A stretch of 64,000 bases of DNA. Source: SSF14 sp037045585. GTDB lineage: Bacteria; Actinomycetota; Acidimicrobiia; Acidimicrobiales; Microtrichaceae. Each line of letters starts with the position of its first letter. The first letter of the stretch is position 1. Location: assembly GCA_037045585.1 (NCBI GenBank), contig JBAOIR010000065.1:1-64000 (forward strand), read 5' to 3'. Positions 17,064-24,941 of the stretch are shown here, piece after piece. The notes under the pieces were generated by a model, which searched no databases, had not been told where the DNA came from, and worked only from the letters and a program-made list of their open reading frames with translations. The position numbers and the translations under genes are program-made.

Positions 17064-18431
17064 TCAGCTGAGGAGTGATCCCAACGTCTGCGCCTCGCCG
17101 ATCGCTCCTTCGTCGGCCACCTTGTCGAGGAACTTGGTGGCTTCGGGGCTGTTCATCTGGTCGACCATCGCCTTGGGGATCGCCTTCATGACGTAGTCGT
17201 CGGGCATCGGTCGCGGTTCGTCCAGCCCGAGCTCGGCCTTACGGGCGAAGGCCGCCTCGATGTGGGGAGCGAATCGGCGTTCGCGTTCGGCGACGTGAGC
17301 AGGGTCCCGTTCGGCGAACTCGGGAAGGATCTCGGTGCCGAACCGCTCGAGGCTCTCCATGATGTGCTCGTGGCGGTTGCGGCCGGCCTGGAGCACGAAG
17401 ATCACCTGGTCGACCCCGGCGTCCTCGTAGCGGCGGAGGAACTCGCGGACCTGGTCGGTCGTGCCGATCGCCCCGCGCAGGCCGGTGTGGTCGCCCGAGG
17501 CGATCTTGGCCCCGAGCACCTCGGACTGCGCGGCGATCGCGGCCTCGGGCGAGTAGCCCATGGCATCGCGACGCTCGACGAACTCCTGCCAGACGTCGGT
17601 GTGGGCCGGCACGTGCTCGCCGAACACGTAGAAGTGGGCGAGGGAGTACCCGAAGAAGTTGGCTCCTTCGATACCGCGGCGGAGCGCCTCGGACTCGTCG
17701 TCGGCGATCATCATCGGCAGCACGCAGGCGACCTGGGGATTCACGGACTTGCCGACGGGCACGCAGGATTCGGCGAGACGCTGTTCGTAGTCGACCATCC
17801 AGCGTTCGGCCTCGGGTGGATCGATGAAGGCGAAGCTCAGCGCACCGATGCCCTTCTCGGCGGCGAGCATGATCGTGTCCCGCCGCGAGCACGCGACCCA
17901 CAGCGGAGGATGGGGCGACTGCACCGGCTTGGGAACGACGTTCCGCGGCGGCATCTGCACGTAGGTGCCGTCGTGCCCGCCGAACGGCGTCTCGGTCATG
18001 CACCGGATCGCGACCTCGAGGCCTTCGAGCCACTGCTCGCGCTTGGTGGCCTGGTCGATGCCGAACCCGCCGAGCTCGGCTTCCGACGACGACTCGCCCG
18101 ACCCGAACTCCACCCGTCCGTTCGACACGAGGTCGAGCATCGCGAGCCGCTCGGCGGTGCGGGCGGGGTGGTTGTAGGCGGGCGCCGTCTGGATGATCCC
18201 GTGGCCGAGTCGGATGTTCTCGGTGCGCTGCGAGCAGGCCGCGAGGAACACTTCGGGAGCCGATGAGTGGCTGTACTCCTCGAGGAAGTGGTGCTCGACC
18301 TCCCAGACGTACTGGAACCCGAGGCGGTCGGCGAGTTCGACCTGGGTGAGTGCGTCCTGGATGAGCCGCTGCTCGTCGCCGTCCGCCCACGGTCGGGGCA
18401 GCTGGTGTTCGTAGAAGATGCCGAATCGCAT
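17064..18431 (-). CDS. LLM-class flavin-dependent oxidoreductase (luciferase-like monooxygenase)
   Basis: The 455-residue protein starts MRFGIFYEHQLPRPW and keeps the TIM-barrel luciferase-like pattern: YVWEVEHHFLEEYSHSS, RIRLGHGI-like IRLGHGIIQTAPAYNHP and EFGSGESSSEAEL. It uses reduced FMN or F420 to oxidise an unknown substrate, perhaps an alkanal or ketone. It is long for the class (usually 330-400) because of a C-terminal extension after residue ~375. ATG 18431 follows GGGGGGA. It is divergent from a TetR gene, and an operator with back-to-back -10 elements lies between them, so TetR control is likely. Confidence 0.88.
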   Translation of the reverse strand: MRFGIFYEHQLPRPWADGDEQRLIQDALTQVELADRLGFQYVWEVEHHFLEEYSHSSAPEVFLAACSQRTENIRLGHGIIQTAPAYNHPARTAERLAMLDLVSNGRVEFGSGESSSEAELGGFGIDQATKREQWLEGLEVAIRCMTETPFGGHDGTYVQMPPRNVVPKPVQSPHPPLWVACSRRDTIMLAAEKGIGALSFAFIDPPEAERWMVDYEQRLAESCVPVGKSVNPQVACVLPMMIADDESEALRRGIEGANFFGYSLAHFYVFGEHVPAHTDVWQEFVERRDAMGYSPEAAIAAQSEVLGAKIASGDHTGLRGAIGTTDQVREFLRRYEDAGVDQVIFVLQAGRNRHEHIMESLERFGTEILPEFAERDPAHVAERERRFAPHIEAAFARKAELGLDEPRPMPDDYVMKAIPKAMVDQMNSPEATKFLDKVADEGAIGEAQTLGSLLS

Positions 18432-18501
18432 GTCGTCCCCCCGGACACGTTCGCCTGGTCCCACGGACCGGTCTCGTCCCGGCGGGACGAGACGCTTGAG
18501 C

Positions 18502-18521
18502 TGTAAACTCGGGAGTATACA
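18502..18521. promoter_or_regulatory. TetR-type operator overlapping divergent promoters
   Basis: A 20-bp inverted repeat has arms TGTAAACTC and GAGTATACA around GG, with one mismatch. The plus strand reads TG-TAAACT and the minus strand TG-TATACT, so each arm is also a good extended -10 element, for the TetR gene and the LLM gene respectively. A protein bound here would block both promoters. Confidence 0.7.
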
Positions 18522-18540
18522 AACGGAGCCTCGCACCCTC

Positions 18541-19098
18541 ATGCCCCGCGACGAACGGCGGGCACAGATCCTCGGCGCCGCCGCGACCGCGTTCGCCGAA
18601 TCGGGCTTCGCCGCCACGTCGATGGCCGACGTCGCCCGGGCGGCCGGTATCACCAAGCTGATCGTCTACCGCCACTTCGACTCGAAGGCAGACCTGTACC
18701 GCGAGATCCTCGAGCAGGTGGCGCGGCGGCTCGCCGATGAGTGGCTCACCGTGTCCGACGTCGAGCACTCAGGGGGCCACAGCGCCCGGGTGCTCCTCGC
18801 CGCAGCGAGGGCGCACCCCGACGGGTTCCGGCTCCTGTTCGTGCACGCCCCGCGAGAGCCGGAGTTCGCCAGCTACCACGCCGACTTCCGGTCGATCCAG
18901 ATCGACCTCGCCGACCGCCTCTTCGCTCCCTACGTCGAAGAGGCGCTGATCCGCGACTGGCTGTGCCGCCAGGCCGTCGACCATCTGGTCGCTGCGGTCC
19001 TCAACTGGATCGACGTGGCCGAACCGTCCGACGACGAGCGGTTCGCCGACCTGGCCACCGACGGCATCGTCGCGATGGTTCGCGCCGCTGCCCGCTGA
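18541..19098 (+). CDS. TetR-family transcriptional regulator
   Basis: This 185-residue repressor has the TetR helix-turn-helix at residues about 8-50: RRAQILGAAATAFAESG, then SMADVARAAGITKLIVYRHF. The C-terminal ligand-binding domain is unrelated to characterised members. ATG 18541 is used because the conserved HTH starts right after it and GGAG lies upstream. It is divergent from the LLM oxidoreductase with a shared palindromic operator between them, which points to autoregulation and control of that enzyme. Confidence 0.9.
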   Translation: MPRDERRAQILGAAATAFAESGFAATSMADVARAAGITKLIVYRHFDSKADLYREILEQVARRLADEWLTVSDVEHSGGHSARVLLAAARAHPDGFRLLFVHAPREPEFASYHADFRSIQIDLADRLFAPYVEEALIRDWLCRQAVDHLVAAVLNWIDVAEPSDDERFADLATDGIVAMVRAAAR

Positions 19099-19134
19099 AC
19101 CCTCGGCGGTGCCGCGGTCGATACCCTCGCGACC

Positions 19135-19911
19135 ATGACGACGATCGATGTGTCCGGGCTCTTCTCACTCGACGGCCAGGTGGCGGTGGTGACCGGCGCC
19201 TCGTCGGGGCTGGGACGACGGTTCGCCCGAGTCCTGCACGGCGCCGGGGCCACCGTCGTCGTCGCCGCTCGTCGCGCCGATCGCCTCGACGAGCTGGCAG
19301 CCGAACTCGGCGACCGCGTCGTCGTCGTGCCGGCCGACATGGCCGACGACGACTCGGTCATCGCCCTCGCCGAGGCGGCCGAGGCCGTCGCCGGCCACGT
19401 CGACGTGCTGGTCAACAATGCCGGCGTGGGCGGCACGACGCCGGCGGAACTCGAGACCATGGAGCGGTGGCGTTCGACGATGGCCGTCAACCTCGACGGA
19501 CTGTTCCTCCTCAGCCAGCAGGTCGGGCTCGGGATGATCGAGCGCGGCCACGGCAGCATCGTGAACATCGCGTCGATCCTCGGCCTGGTGGGCTCGGCGC
19601 CCATCAAGCAGGCGGCCTACTGCGCCTCCAAGGGTGCGGTGGTCAACCTGACCCGCGAGCTGGGCGCCCAGTGGGGGCGGAAAGGCGTGCGGGTCAACGC
19701 GATCGCCCCGGGTTGGTTCATGTCGGAGATGACCGAGCAGGACATGTTCGGCGACGACTCCTCGATGGAGTTCATCCGGCGCAACGCACCGATGGGCCGC
19801 GCGGGTGAGGAGCACGAACTCGACGGCGCGTTGCTGTTCCTGGCGTCGAACGCCTCGACGTACGTGACCGGTCAGACGATCGCGGTCGACGGGGGCTGGA
19901 CGGCGCGCTGA
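19135..19911 (+). CDS. Short-chain dehydrogenase/reductase (SDR)
   Basis: This 258-residue classical SDR has cofactor motif TGASSGLG, NNAG at the fourth strand, catalytic Ser in NIASILG and YCASK. The loop after the second strand (VVAARRADRL) has basic residues, which favours NADP(H). The C-terminus GQTIAVDGGWTAR is typical. Substrate unknown; these enzymes reduce 3-oxo groups or oxidise secondary alcohols. A TACCCT hexamer at 19122-19127 is 7 nt before the ATG. The gene lies just downstream of the TetR gene but probably has its own promoter. Confidence 0.92.
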   Translation: MTTIDVSGLFSLDGQVAVVTGASSGLGRRFARVLHGAGATVVVAARRADRLDELAAELGDRVVVVPADMADDDSVIALAEAAEAVAGHVDVLVNNAGVGGTTPAELETMERWRSTMAVNLDGLFLLSQQVGLGMIERGHGSIVNIASILGLVGSAPIKQAAYCASKGAVVNLTRELGAQWGRKGVRVNAIAPGWFMSEMTEQDMFGDDSSMEFIRRNAPMGRAGEEHELDGALLFLASNASTYVTGQTIAVDGGWTAR

Positions 19912-19950
19912 CCGATGGGGTCGGTCAGGCGCGGAGGTGGCCGAGGCCGT

Positions 19951-20445
19951 TCAGGAACGAGCGGGAACTGCGGGGGTGCCGGCGTAGGGCGCCGGGTCGC
20001 CGGTCTTGACCATGGTGGGAGCGGTCCACGACATCATGTCGGCGAGGTTCTCGGCGATCGGACGCCACGTGTCGGGGTTCCACCCCTCGGCGATGCCGAC
20101 GACCGACCGGTCGAGCGCCAGGTGCACGAACGCCGGCAGCTCGTTGGCGCCGAGCGCCTTGACGAACTCACGGTCGGGATCGGTGAACGTGAGGGCCTGA
20201 TCGGCGAGCTCTCCGAGGAACGCCTTGGCGCCGTCCTCGTCGGCCGTGACGACCCATGCAACCCGGCAGTCGGCGCCGGCGAACCCGGCAAGGATGCGGG
20301 CGGCGGTGTCGAGCAGCCAGGAGCTCTCGTAGGTGTACGGATCGAGCACCACGGCCACCAGGTGGAACAGCTTGAGCTGCTCGTCGAGGGTTCGATCCTT
20401 CCCGCCCAGCGGGTGCAGCACGAGGTCGGCAGGTAGCGTCGTCAC
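19951..20445 (-). CDS. Hypothetical protein, possible thioredoxin-like fold without CxxC
   Basis: This 164-residue soluble protein is not recognised by name. The pattern LFHLVAVVLDPYTYESSWLL, then DCRVAWVVTADEDGAKAFL and NELPAFVHLALDRSVVG resembles the strand-helix order of a thioredoxin-like fold, with LPAFVHL in the place of the cis-proline loop. There is no CxxC and only one cysteine, so redox activity is unlikely. The GTG at 20445 is chosen because TATCTT (minus strand, 20454-20459) lies 8 nt before it. The fold assignment is inference. Confidence 0.65.
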   Translation of the reverse strand: MTTLPADLVLHPLGGKDRTLDEQLKLFHLVAVVLDPYTYESSWLLDTAARILAGFAGADCRVAWVVTADEDGAKAFLGELADQALTFTDPDREFVKALGANELPAFVHLALDRSVVGIAEGWNPDTWRPIAENLADMMSWTAPTMVKTGDPAPYAGTPAVPARS

Positions 20446-20528
20446 GGGTCGCAAAGATAGCGCGGCCCACCCCGGACAGGCAGATCCGTGCGTCCGCCGC
20501 CGGCCCTCCCGAAGCTAGTGTGCCCGTC

Positions 20529-21332
20529 GTGCATCCCATCGAGCGGCTCCGGTACGTCGCCCGGTCGTCGGGTGCCCCGCAGGATCTGCTCATGGTCGAG
20601 TCGGCCCGGGCCCTCGCCACGTTCCACAACGACCCCGTCGCACTGGTCACGGCGTGTCGCCGGGTCGTGTCGAGGCAGATCACGTCCGGTGGTCTCTGGT
20701 GGGTGTGTTCGCGTCTGCTCACCGCCGCCGAACCGCTCGACGAGGTGCACCGCATCGTCGAGGCGGTCGAGGACGACACGACGCCTCGGGCGCTGACGCT
20801 GGCCCTCGATCCCGACGCCACGGTCGCGGTGCTCGGGTGGCCGTCCTCGGTCGCCGATGCGCTGGTGCGGCGGGGGAGCGGTGAGACCCTCGTCATCGAC
20901 GCCGCCAACGAGGGCAGCTCGCTCGTCCGCTACCTCAACGGCCACGGTGTCGACGCGGTCGACGTGCCGCTCGGTGGTCTCGGCGCTGCGGTCGCAGCTG
21001 CCGATGTCGTGGTACTGGAGGCGTGCGCCACCCGCACCGACGCGGTCATGTCGGTCGCCGGTTCGCTGGCTGCGGCAGCGGTGGCGAAGGTCGCCGGCGT
21101 GCCCGTGTGGGCGGCAGTCGGTGTCGGCCGGGCGTTGCCCGACCGGGTCTTCGACGCGCTGGTCAGCCGCTGGGACGTGAGCGACGAGCCCTGGGAGGCC
21201 GAGGAGGAGATCGTCCCGATCGACCTGGTCGAGACGATCATCGGCCCCGATGGCCCGATCCCGGCGTCGGCCCTCGCGTCGCTCATCGACTGCCCCATCG
21301 CTCCCGAATTGTTCAAGGCCGACATCACATAA
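20529..21332 (+). CDS. eIF-2B/methylthioribose-1-phosphate-isomerase-like protein
   Basis: The 267-residue protein matches the C-terminal Rossmann-like part of the translation-initiation-factor-2B alpha/MtnA superfamily: VIDAANEGSSLVRYL, ADVVVLEACATRTDAVMS, then AAAAVAKVAGVPVWAAVG, the strand pair that in family members binds sugar phosphates. In bacteria such proteins isomerise ribose-1-phosphate-type sugars; the exact substrate is unclear and key catalytic Cys/Asp residues could not be confirmed. GTG 20529 is preferred over the in-frame GTG at 20520 because TAGTGT (20516-20521) is 7 nt before it. Confidence 0.7.
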   Translation: MHPIERLRYVARSSGAPQDLLMVESARALATFHNDPVALVTACRRVVSRQITSGGLWWVCSRLLTAAEPLDEVHRIVEAVEDDTTPRALTLALDPDATVAVLGWPSSVADALVRRGSGETLVIDAANEGSSLVRYLNGHGVDAVDVPLGGLGAAVAAADVVVLEACATRTDAVMSVAGSLAAAAVAKVAGVPVWAAVGVGRALPDRVFDALVSRWDVSDEPWEAEEEIVPIDLVETIIGPDGPIPASALASLIDCPIAPELFKADIT

Positions 21333-21345
21333 CGGCGGGTCGCCG

Positions 21346-21402
21346 TCGGTGCTCACTCTCGAGCGCAGAAGTGAAGCTGGACCGCGCTTCCGCGATCGAG
21401 AG
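21346..21402 (+). repeat. Flanking direct repeat A of the DUF559 gene
   Basis: These 57 bp match 49 of 57 positions of repeat B at 22381-22437, with the first 20 bp identical. Read in the frame of the DUF559 gene, this copy encodes the same terminal peptide SVLTLER and then continues. Each repeat can also fold, because CTCTCGA near its start pairs with TCGAGAG at its end. It looks like the remnant 3' end of a second copy of the gene. Confidence 0.75.
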
Positions 21403-21483
21403 TCTGCGCCCGGTTCGGTGTCAGACCAGGCTCGTAACCTCACGCTGCTTCCCCTCCGCCGTCACCGAGCGCCGGAGTTCCCT

Positions 21484-22404
21484 GTGCCCAATCCCGAACG
21501 CGCCCTCGACCGCATCGCGGCGCGCCAGTTCTGTTGTTTCTCGCGCCGTCAGGCCTCGTCGTGCGGCTTCTCCGATTACCAGATTCGCCACCGGGCACAC
21601 ACCGGGCGCTGGCTCGTGCCCTTCGAGGGGTCGTTCCAGCTCGCCGGTACGCCGGTCACCACCGAGTCGATGATCGCGGCAGCCGTGCTCGCTCGGGCCG
21701 ACTCGTACATCGATCGCGGCGCAGCGGCCTACATGTGGACCGGTCGGTCGCCGACAACCACCGGTCCGAGCATCGTGCGTCCTCACGGTCGGGGGCAGCC
21801 GCTGGCCGGAGTCGATCTCCGCCAGTCCACCTGCCTTCCACCGCAGCACGTCACGCTGCTCGGTGCCCTTCCCATCACGACTCGGGCGCGTACGGCCTTC
21901 GACCTCGCTGCCGAACTGAGCGTCGAGTCATTGGGTGGCTACATCGACGATCAAGTCGTCCGGCGGAAGCTCCGCCTCGGGCAGGTCGAGCTGGTGTTCC
22001 GCGATCTGGCTCGGCCCGGGCGACCGGGGACGAGGACGATGGCCGACGTACTCGACGAACGCGTCGGCGGTGACCCCCCGCCCGAGTCGGAGTTGGAGGC
22101 GAGGTTTCGTCGGCTGTGTGAGCGCCACGACCTGCCCGGCGGGGTGGCTCAACTGCCGGCACCCTGGGACGCGCGGTCTGGCCGTCATCGCGTCGATGTC
22201 GGGTATCCCGACGACCGTGTGATCGTCGAGGTCGACGGGCGCACGTACCACGCTCAGCTCGCTGCGTTCCAGCGGGACAGAGTCCGCGATCAGCTCGCCG
22301 TGGCTTCCGGATGGCGGCCGCTCCGGTTCACCTGGTGGCAAGTCACCCGCGAGGAGGCCTTCGTCGTTCGGATTCTCCGCTCGGTGCTCACTCTCGAGCG
22401 TTGA
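21484..22404 (+). CDS. DUF559 (Vsr-like nuclease fold) protein with AbiEi-like N-terminal region
   Basis: The 306-residue protein has an N-terminal winged-helix-like segment (ALDRIAARQFCCFSRRQA, then HRAHTGRWL) resembling AbiEi-type antitoxin domains, and a C-terminal DUF559 domain (about 200-306) with RVDVGYPDDRVIVEVDGRTYH, the D and E-x-D of a very-short-patch-repair-like nuclease fold. Such proteins are numerous in Actinobacteria and of unknown role, often suspected in DNA repair or defence. GTG 21484 has GGAG 5 nt upstream. The gene is bracketed by 57-bp related repeats, and its stop codon lies inside the downstream copy. No AbiEii-like toxin is adjacent. Confidence 0.75.
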   Translation: MPNPERALDRIAARQFCCFSRRQASSCGFSDYQIRHRAHTGRWLVPFEGSFQLAGTPVTTESMIAAAVLARADSYIDRGAAAYMWTGRSPTTTGPSIVRPHGRGQPLAGVDLRQSTCLPPQHVTLLGALPITTRARTAFDLAAELSVESLGGYIDDQVVRRKLRLGQVELVFRDLARPGRPGTRTMADVLDERVGGDPPPESELEARFRRLCERHDLPGGVAQLPAPWDARSGRHRVDVGYPDDRVIVEVDGRTYHAQLAAFQRDRVRDQLAVASGWRPLRFTWWQVTREEAFVVRILRSVLTLER

Positions 22405-22437
22405 GATGGAGCTGCGCCGCGCTTCAGCGATCGAGAG
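22381..22437 (+). repeat. Flanking direct repeat B of the DUF559 gene
   Basis: This copy contains the last eight codons and stop of the DUF559 gene and 33 bp beyond it. It starts TCGGTGCTCACTCTCGAGCG, identical to repeat A, and diverges slightly after. The match extends past the stop codon, so it is not explained by protein conservation alone. Confidence 0.75.
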
Positions 22438-22465
22438 CACGCCACGCACCAGGGAGGGGTCAACC

Positions 22466-23089
22466 TCAGCTCTCGGGTCGGGCGCGCACAGCGCGGGCGA
22501 CCAGGTCGAACGCCGACGACTGCAGGTAGTCGACCAACTCGGCCTGGGTGAGCGCTCGGTGCAGCACCCACTGCAGCGTCGTCTCCTCGACCATCGCGAT
22601 CCATCCCCGCAGGTAGAGCCGCATGACGGGCGTGGGTTGGTCGAGCCCCACGACGTTGGACACGATCACGACGATGGCGTCGCGGGTGCGTTCGAACACG
22701 TGTCGCAGCAGATCGTCGGATCCGGCGTCGCGGGCGATCGCCGCGTAGCTCGCCGGCTGCTGCTCGATGTAGGAGATGAAGCTCTCGATGCCGGCGCGGA
22801 GCTGTGCGACGTAGTCGAGGGCGGGGTCGATCGACGAGAACATGTCGAGCAGCTCGTCGGCAGCGGCGCTGGCGACGGCCGCCTGCAACTCGCGCTGGCT
22901 GGGGAAGTAGTGGAACACCAGTCCCTTGGAGACGCCGGCCGCAGCGGCGACGGCGGGAGCGCTGACACCGTCGAGCGGCGTCGACTTGAGCAGGTGCAGT
23001 CCGGCGTCGACCAGCTGGGCGCGCCGGTCGTCGGGGTTCAGGCGGCGCTGGGTCGGGGCGCTCGGCGCAGCGGCGGGGTCGGAGGGCAC
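22466..23089 (-). CDS. TetR-family transcriptional regulator of the AurF-like oxygenase
   Basis: This 207-residue protein has a TetR HTH at about 18-65 (RRAQLVDAGLHLL, then AVAAAAGVSKGLVFHYF). The GTG start is supported by TACGCT (minus strand, 23096-23101) 6 nt upstream. It is divergent from the AurF-like gene, and two TGAC-n5-GTCA-type palindromes sit on that gene's promoter, so it most likely represses it. The ligand is unknown; the C-terminal domain (about 70-207) resembles regulators that respond to acyl or aromatic compounds only in general architecture. Confidence 0.9.
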   Translation of the reverse strand: MPSDPAAAPSAPTQRRLNPDDRRAQLVDAGLHLLKSTPLDGVSAPAVAAAAGVSKGLVFHYFPSQRELQAAVASAAADELLDMFSSIDPALDYVAQLRAGIESFISYIEQQPASYAAIARDAGSDDLLRHVFERTRDAIVVIVSNVVGLDQPTPVMRLYLRGWIAMVEETTLQWVLHRALTQAELVDYLQSSAFDLVARAVRARPES

Positions 23090-23142
23090 GTCGGGAGCGT
23101 ACCCCTCGCCCGACGTGGGTGGACGGTTGACCCGGGGGGCTG

Positions 23143-23187
23143 TTGACTGCAGGTCAGCGCGTTGCCTACTGTGCTGACCTCAGGTCA
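23143..23187 (+). promoter_or_regulatory. Promoter and paired TetR operators for the AurF-like gene
   Basis: TTGACT (23143-23148) and TACTGT (23167-23172) form a consensus-like promoter with an 18-bp spacer. One palindrome, TGACTGCAGGTCA (23144-23156), covers the -35 and another, TGACCTCAGGTCA (23175-23187, perfect around a central C), covers the start site. Their centres are 31 bp apart, about three helical turns, so two dimers could bind the same DNA face. Confidence 0.75.
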
Positions 23188-23200
23188 ACAGGAGGTTCGC

Positions 23201-24172
23201 ATGACCAGCACGATCAGCCGCCCCGTCAGCAGTACGACCGTCGATCCCGAACGCGCCTTCACCACCATGGTCGGTCGGCTCAGCCGCCTGTCCGCCGGCA
23301 AGGGCTTCGACGCCTACCGCGACGTCGACTGGCCCGAGGCCGACTCGCCTGACGCGGTCATCGATCCGACCGACCCCCGCTGGATTCTGTCCGACGTCGA
23401 TCCCTTCGCCGCCAGCGAGTGGTACCGATCACGATCAGCCGACGAACAGGCCCGACTCGGCCTCATCCGAATGGCGTCCTGCCTGAAGACCGGGTGGCAC
23501 TTCGAGAACCTCCTCCAACAGGGCCTCCTCCACCGGGCGCTCTACCTGCGCGACGGCAGCGAGGAGTTCCGCTACGTCCTCCACGAGGTCATCGAGGAGT
23601 CCCAGCACACCCTCATGTTCAACGAGTTCGTCAACCGGTCGGGCGCGCCGGTGCGAGGCATGGCTCGGTGGCTCCGGCTCGCCGTCGAGCAACTCGTTCC
23701 CCGGGTCTCGATCAGCGACCCCGCCTTCTTCTTCGTGATGGTGCTGGGCGGAGAGGATCCGATCGACTGCCTGCAGCGCAAGATGCTCGCCAACGGCGGT
23801 GGGCACCCGCTGCTCGAGCAGATCATGCGCATCCACATCGCCGAGGAGGCCCGCCACATCTCCTACGCCCGCTCGGCGCTCAAGAAGTACGTGCCTCGCC
23901 TGCCGGGGTGGCGGCGGCACCTGCTGTCGGTCACCGTTCCGATCGTGCTCGGCATCATGGTGCGGCTGATGGTTCGACCGACCGGCGACCTGGTCCGTGC
24001 CGGCGTGCCGTGGTCGGTCATCCGCGACTCGTACCGCACCGATGCCGGCACCGAGCTGTTCGCCGAGTCCGCGGCGAAGCCTCGCGTCCTCGCCCGCGAG
24101 CTCGGGTTGATGACCCCGCTCGGCGAACGGGTGTGGAAGCGCTTCCGCATCTGGGACGCCGACGCCGCCTGA
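23201..24172 (+). CDS. AurF-like diiron N-oxygenase family protein
   Basis: This 323-residue ferritin-like protein carries the diiron ligands of the p-aminobenzoate N-oxygenase (AurF) family: E102 in WHFENLL, E133-x2-H136 in IEESQHTLMF and the H-x3-E-x2-H motif of HIAEEARHISYAR. AurF oxidises arylamines to nitro groups using O2; many actinobacterial homologues are of unknown substrate and some are linked to membrane lipids. AGGAGG 6 nt before ATG 23201 is a strong ribosome site. It is controlled by a divergent TetR gene through two operators. A short hydrophobic stretch (LLSVTVPIVLGIMVRLMV) may associate with membrane. Confidence 0.85.
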   Translation: MTSTISRPVSSTTVDPERAFTTMVGRLSRLSAGKGFDAYRDVDWPEADSPDAVIDPTDPRWILSDVDPFAASEWYRSRSADEQARLGLIRMASCLKTGWHFENLLQQGLLHRALYLRDGSEEFRYVLHEVIEESQHTLMFNEFVNRSGAPVRGMARWLRLAVEQLVPRVSISDPAFFFVMVLGGEDPIDCLQRKMLANGGGHPLLEQIMRIHIAEEARHISYARSALKKYVPRLPGWRRHLLSVTVPIVLGIMVRLMVRPTGDLVRAGVPWSVIRDSYRTDAGTELFAESAAKPRVLARELGLMTPLGERVWKRFRIWDADAA

Positions 24173-24236
24173 CGCCGACGCCGCACGGCCCTGACGCCCG
24201 CGGCTGGTCCCGAATCGGTCGGGCTATGGTCTGCTC

Positions 24237-24926
24237 ATGGGCAGCATCGTCGAGTTTCCGAGCAACGGTTCCACTGGAGCGGGCTACTTCGCCCCTGCGG
24301 CCGGAGGCGGTCCGGGCGTCGTCGTCATCCAGGAGTGGTGGGGCCTCGTCCCCCACATCGAGGAGATCTGCGACCGGTTCGCGGCAGCCGGCTTCAGTGC
24401 CCTGGCCCCCGACCTCTACCACGGTGACTCGGTGCCGAACACCGAGCCCGACGAGGCCGGCAAGCTCATGATGGCGCTCAGCGTCACCCAGGCCGCCAAG
24501 GACCTGTCCGGCGCCGTCGCGTTCCTGCAGGGCAGCGATGCGGTCACGTCCGAAGGCGTGGGCGTCATCGGCTTCTGCATGGGTGGCGGGCTGGCGCTCG
24601 TGCTCGCCTGCGAAGAACCCGAAGCGGTCGTGGCGTGTGCACCGTTCTACGGCCTCATCCCGTGGCCCGATGCCGAACCCGACTGGACCAAGTTGGGTGC
24701 CAAGGTCCGCGGGCACTACGCCGAGAACGACGGCATGTTCAACCCCGAGGCCGTGGCCGGGCTGCAGGCCAAGCTCGACGCCGCGGGCAAGGACGCCGCG
24801 TTCGTCATCCACCCCGGAACCGATCACGCCTTCTTCAACGACACGCGGCCCGAGGTGTTCGACGCTGCGGCGTCGGCATCGGCGTGGGATGCGACGCTCG
24901 ACTTCTTCCGATCCACGATCGTCTGA
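24237..24926 (+). CDS. Dienelactone hydrolase family protein
   Basis: The 229-residue alpha/beta hydrolase has the dienelactone hydrolase signature: nucleophile Cys in GVIGFCMGGG, the Glu of VVVIQEWWGL that activates it, and His in HPGTDHAFFND. It would hydrolyse dienelactones in chlorocatechol-type pathways or related small esters. The length is normal for the family. TATGGT at 24225-24230 lies 6 nt before the ATG, indicating a leaderless start. It heads a tightly spaced run with the next three genes. Confidence 0.9.
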   Translation: MGSIVEFPSNGSTGAGYFAPAAGGGPGVVVIQEWWGLVPHIEEICDRFAAAGFSALAPDLYHGDSVPNTEPDEAGKLMMALSVTQAAKDLSGAVAFLQGSDAVTSEGVGVIGFCMGGGLALVLACEEPEAVVACAPFYGLIPWPDAEPDWTKLGAKVRGHYAENDGMFNPEAVAGLQAKLDAAGKDAAFVIHPGTDHAFFNDTRPEVFDAAASASAWDATLDFFRSTIV

Positions 24927-24941
24927 TCGGCCGGTCGCCCG

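Noticed and set aside
21484..22404. A type IV toxin-antitoxin system based on the AbiEi-like domain
   Set aside because: No AbiEii-type nucleotidyltransferase toxin is adjacent and the C-terminus is a nuclease-like DUF559 domain.
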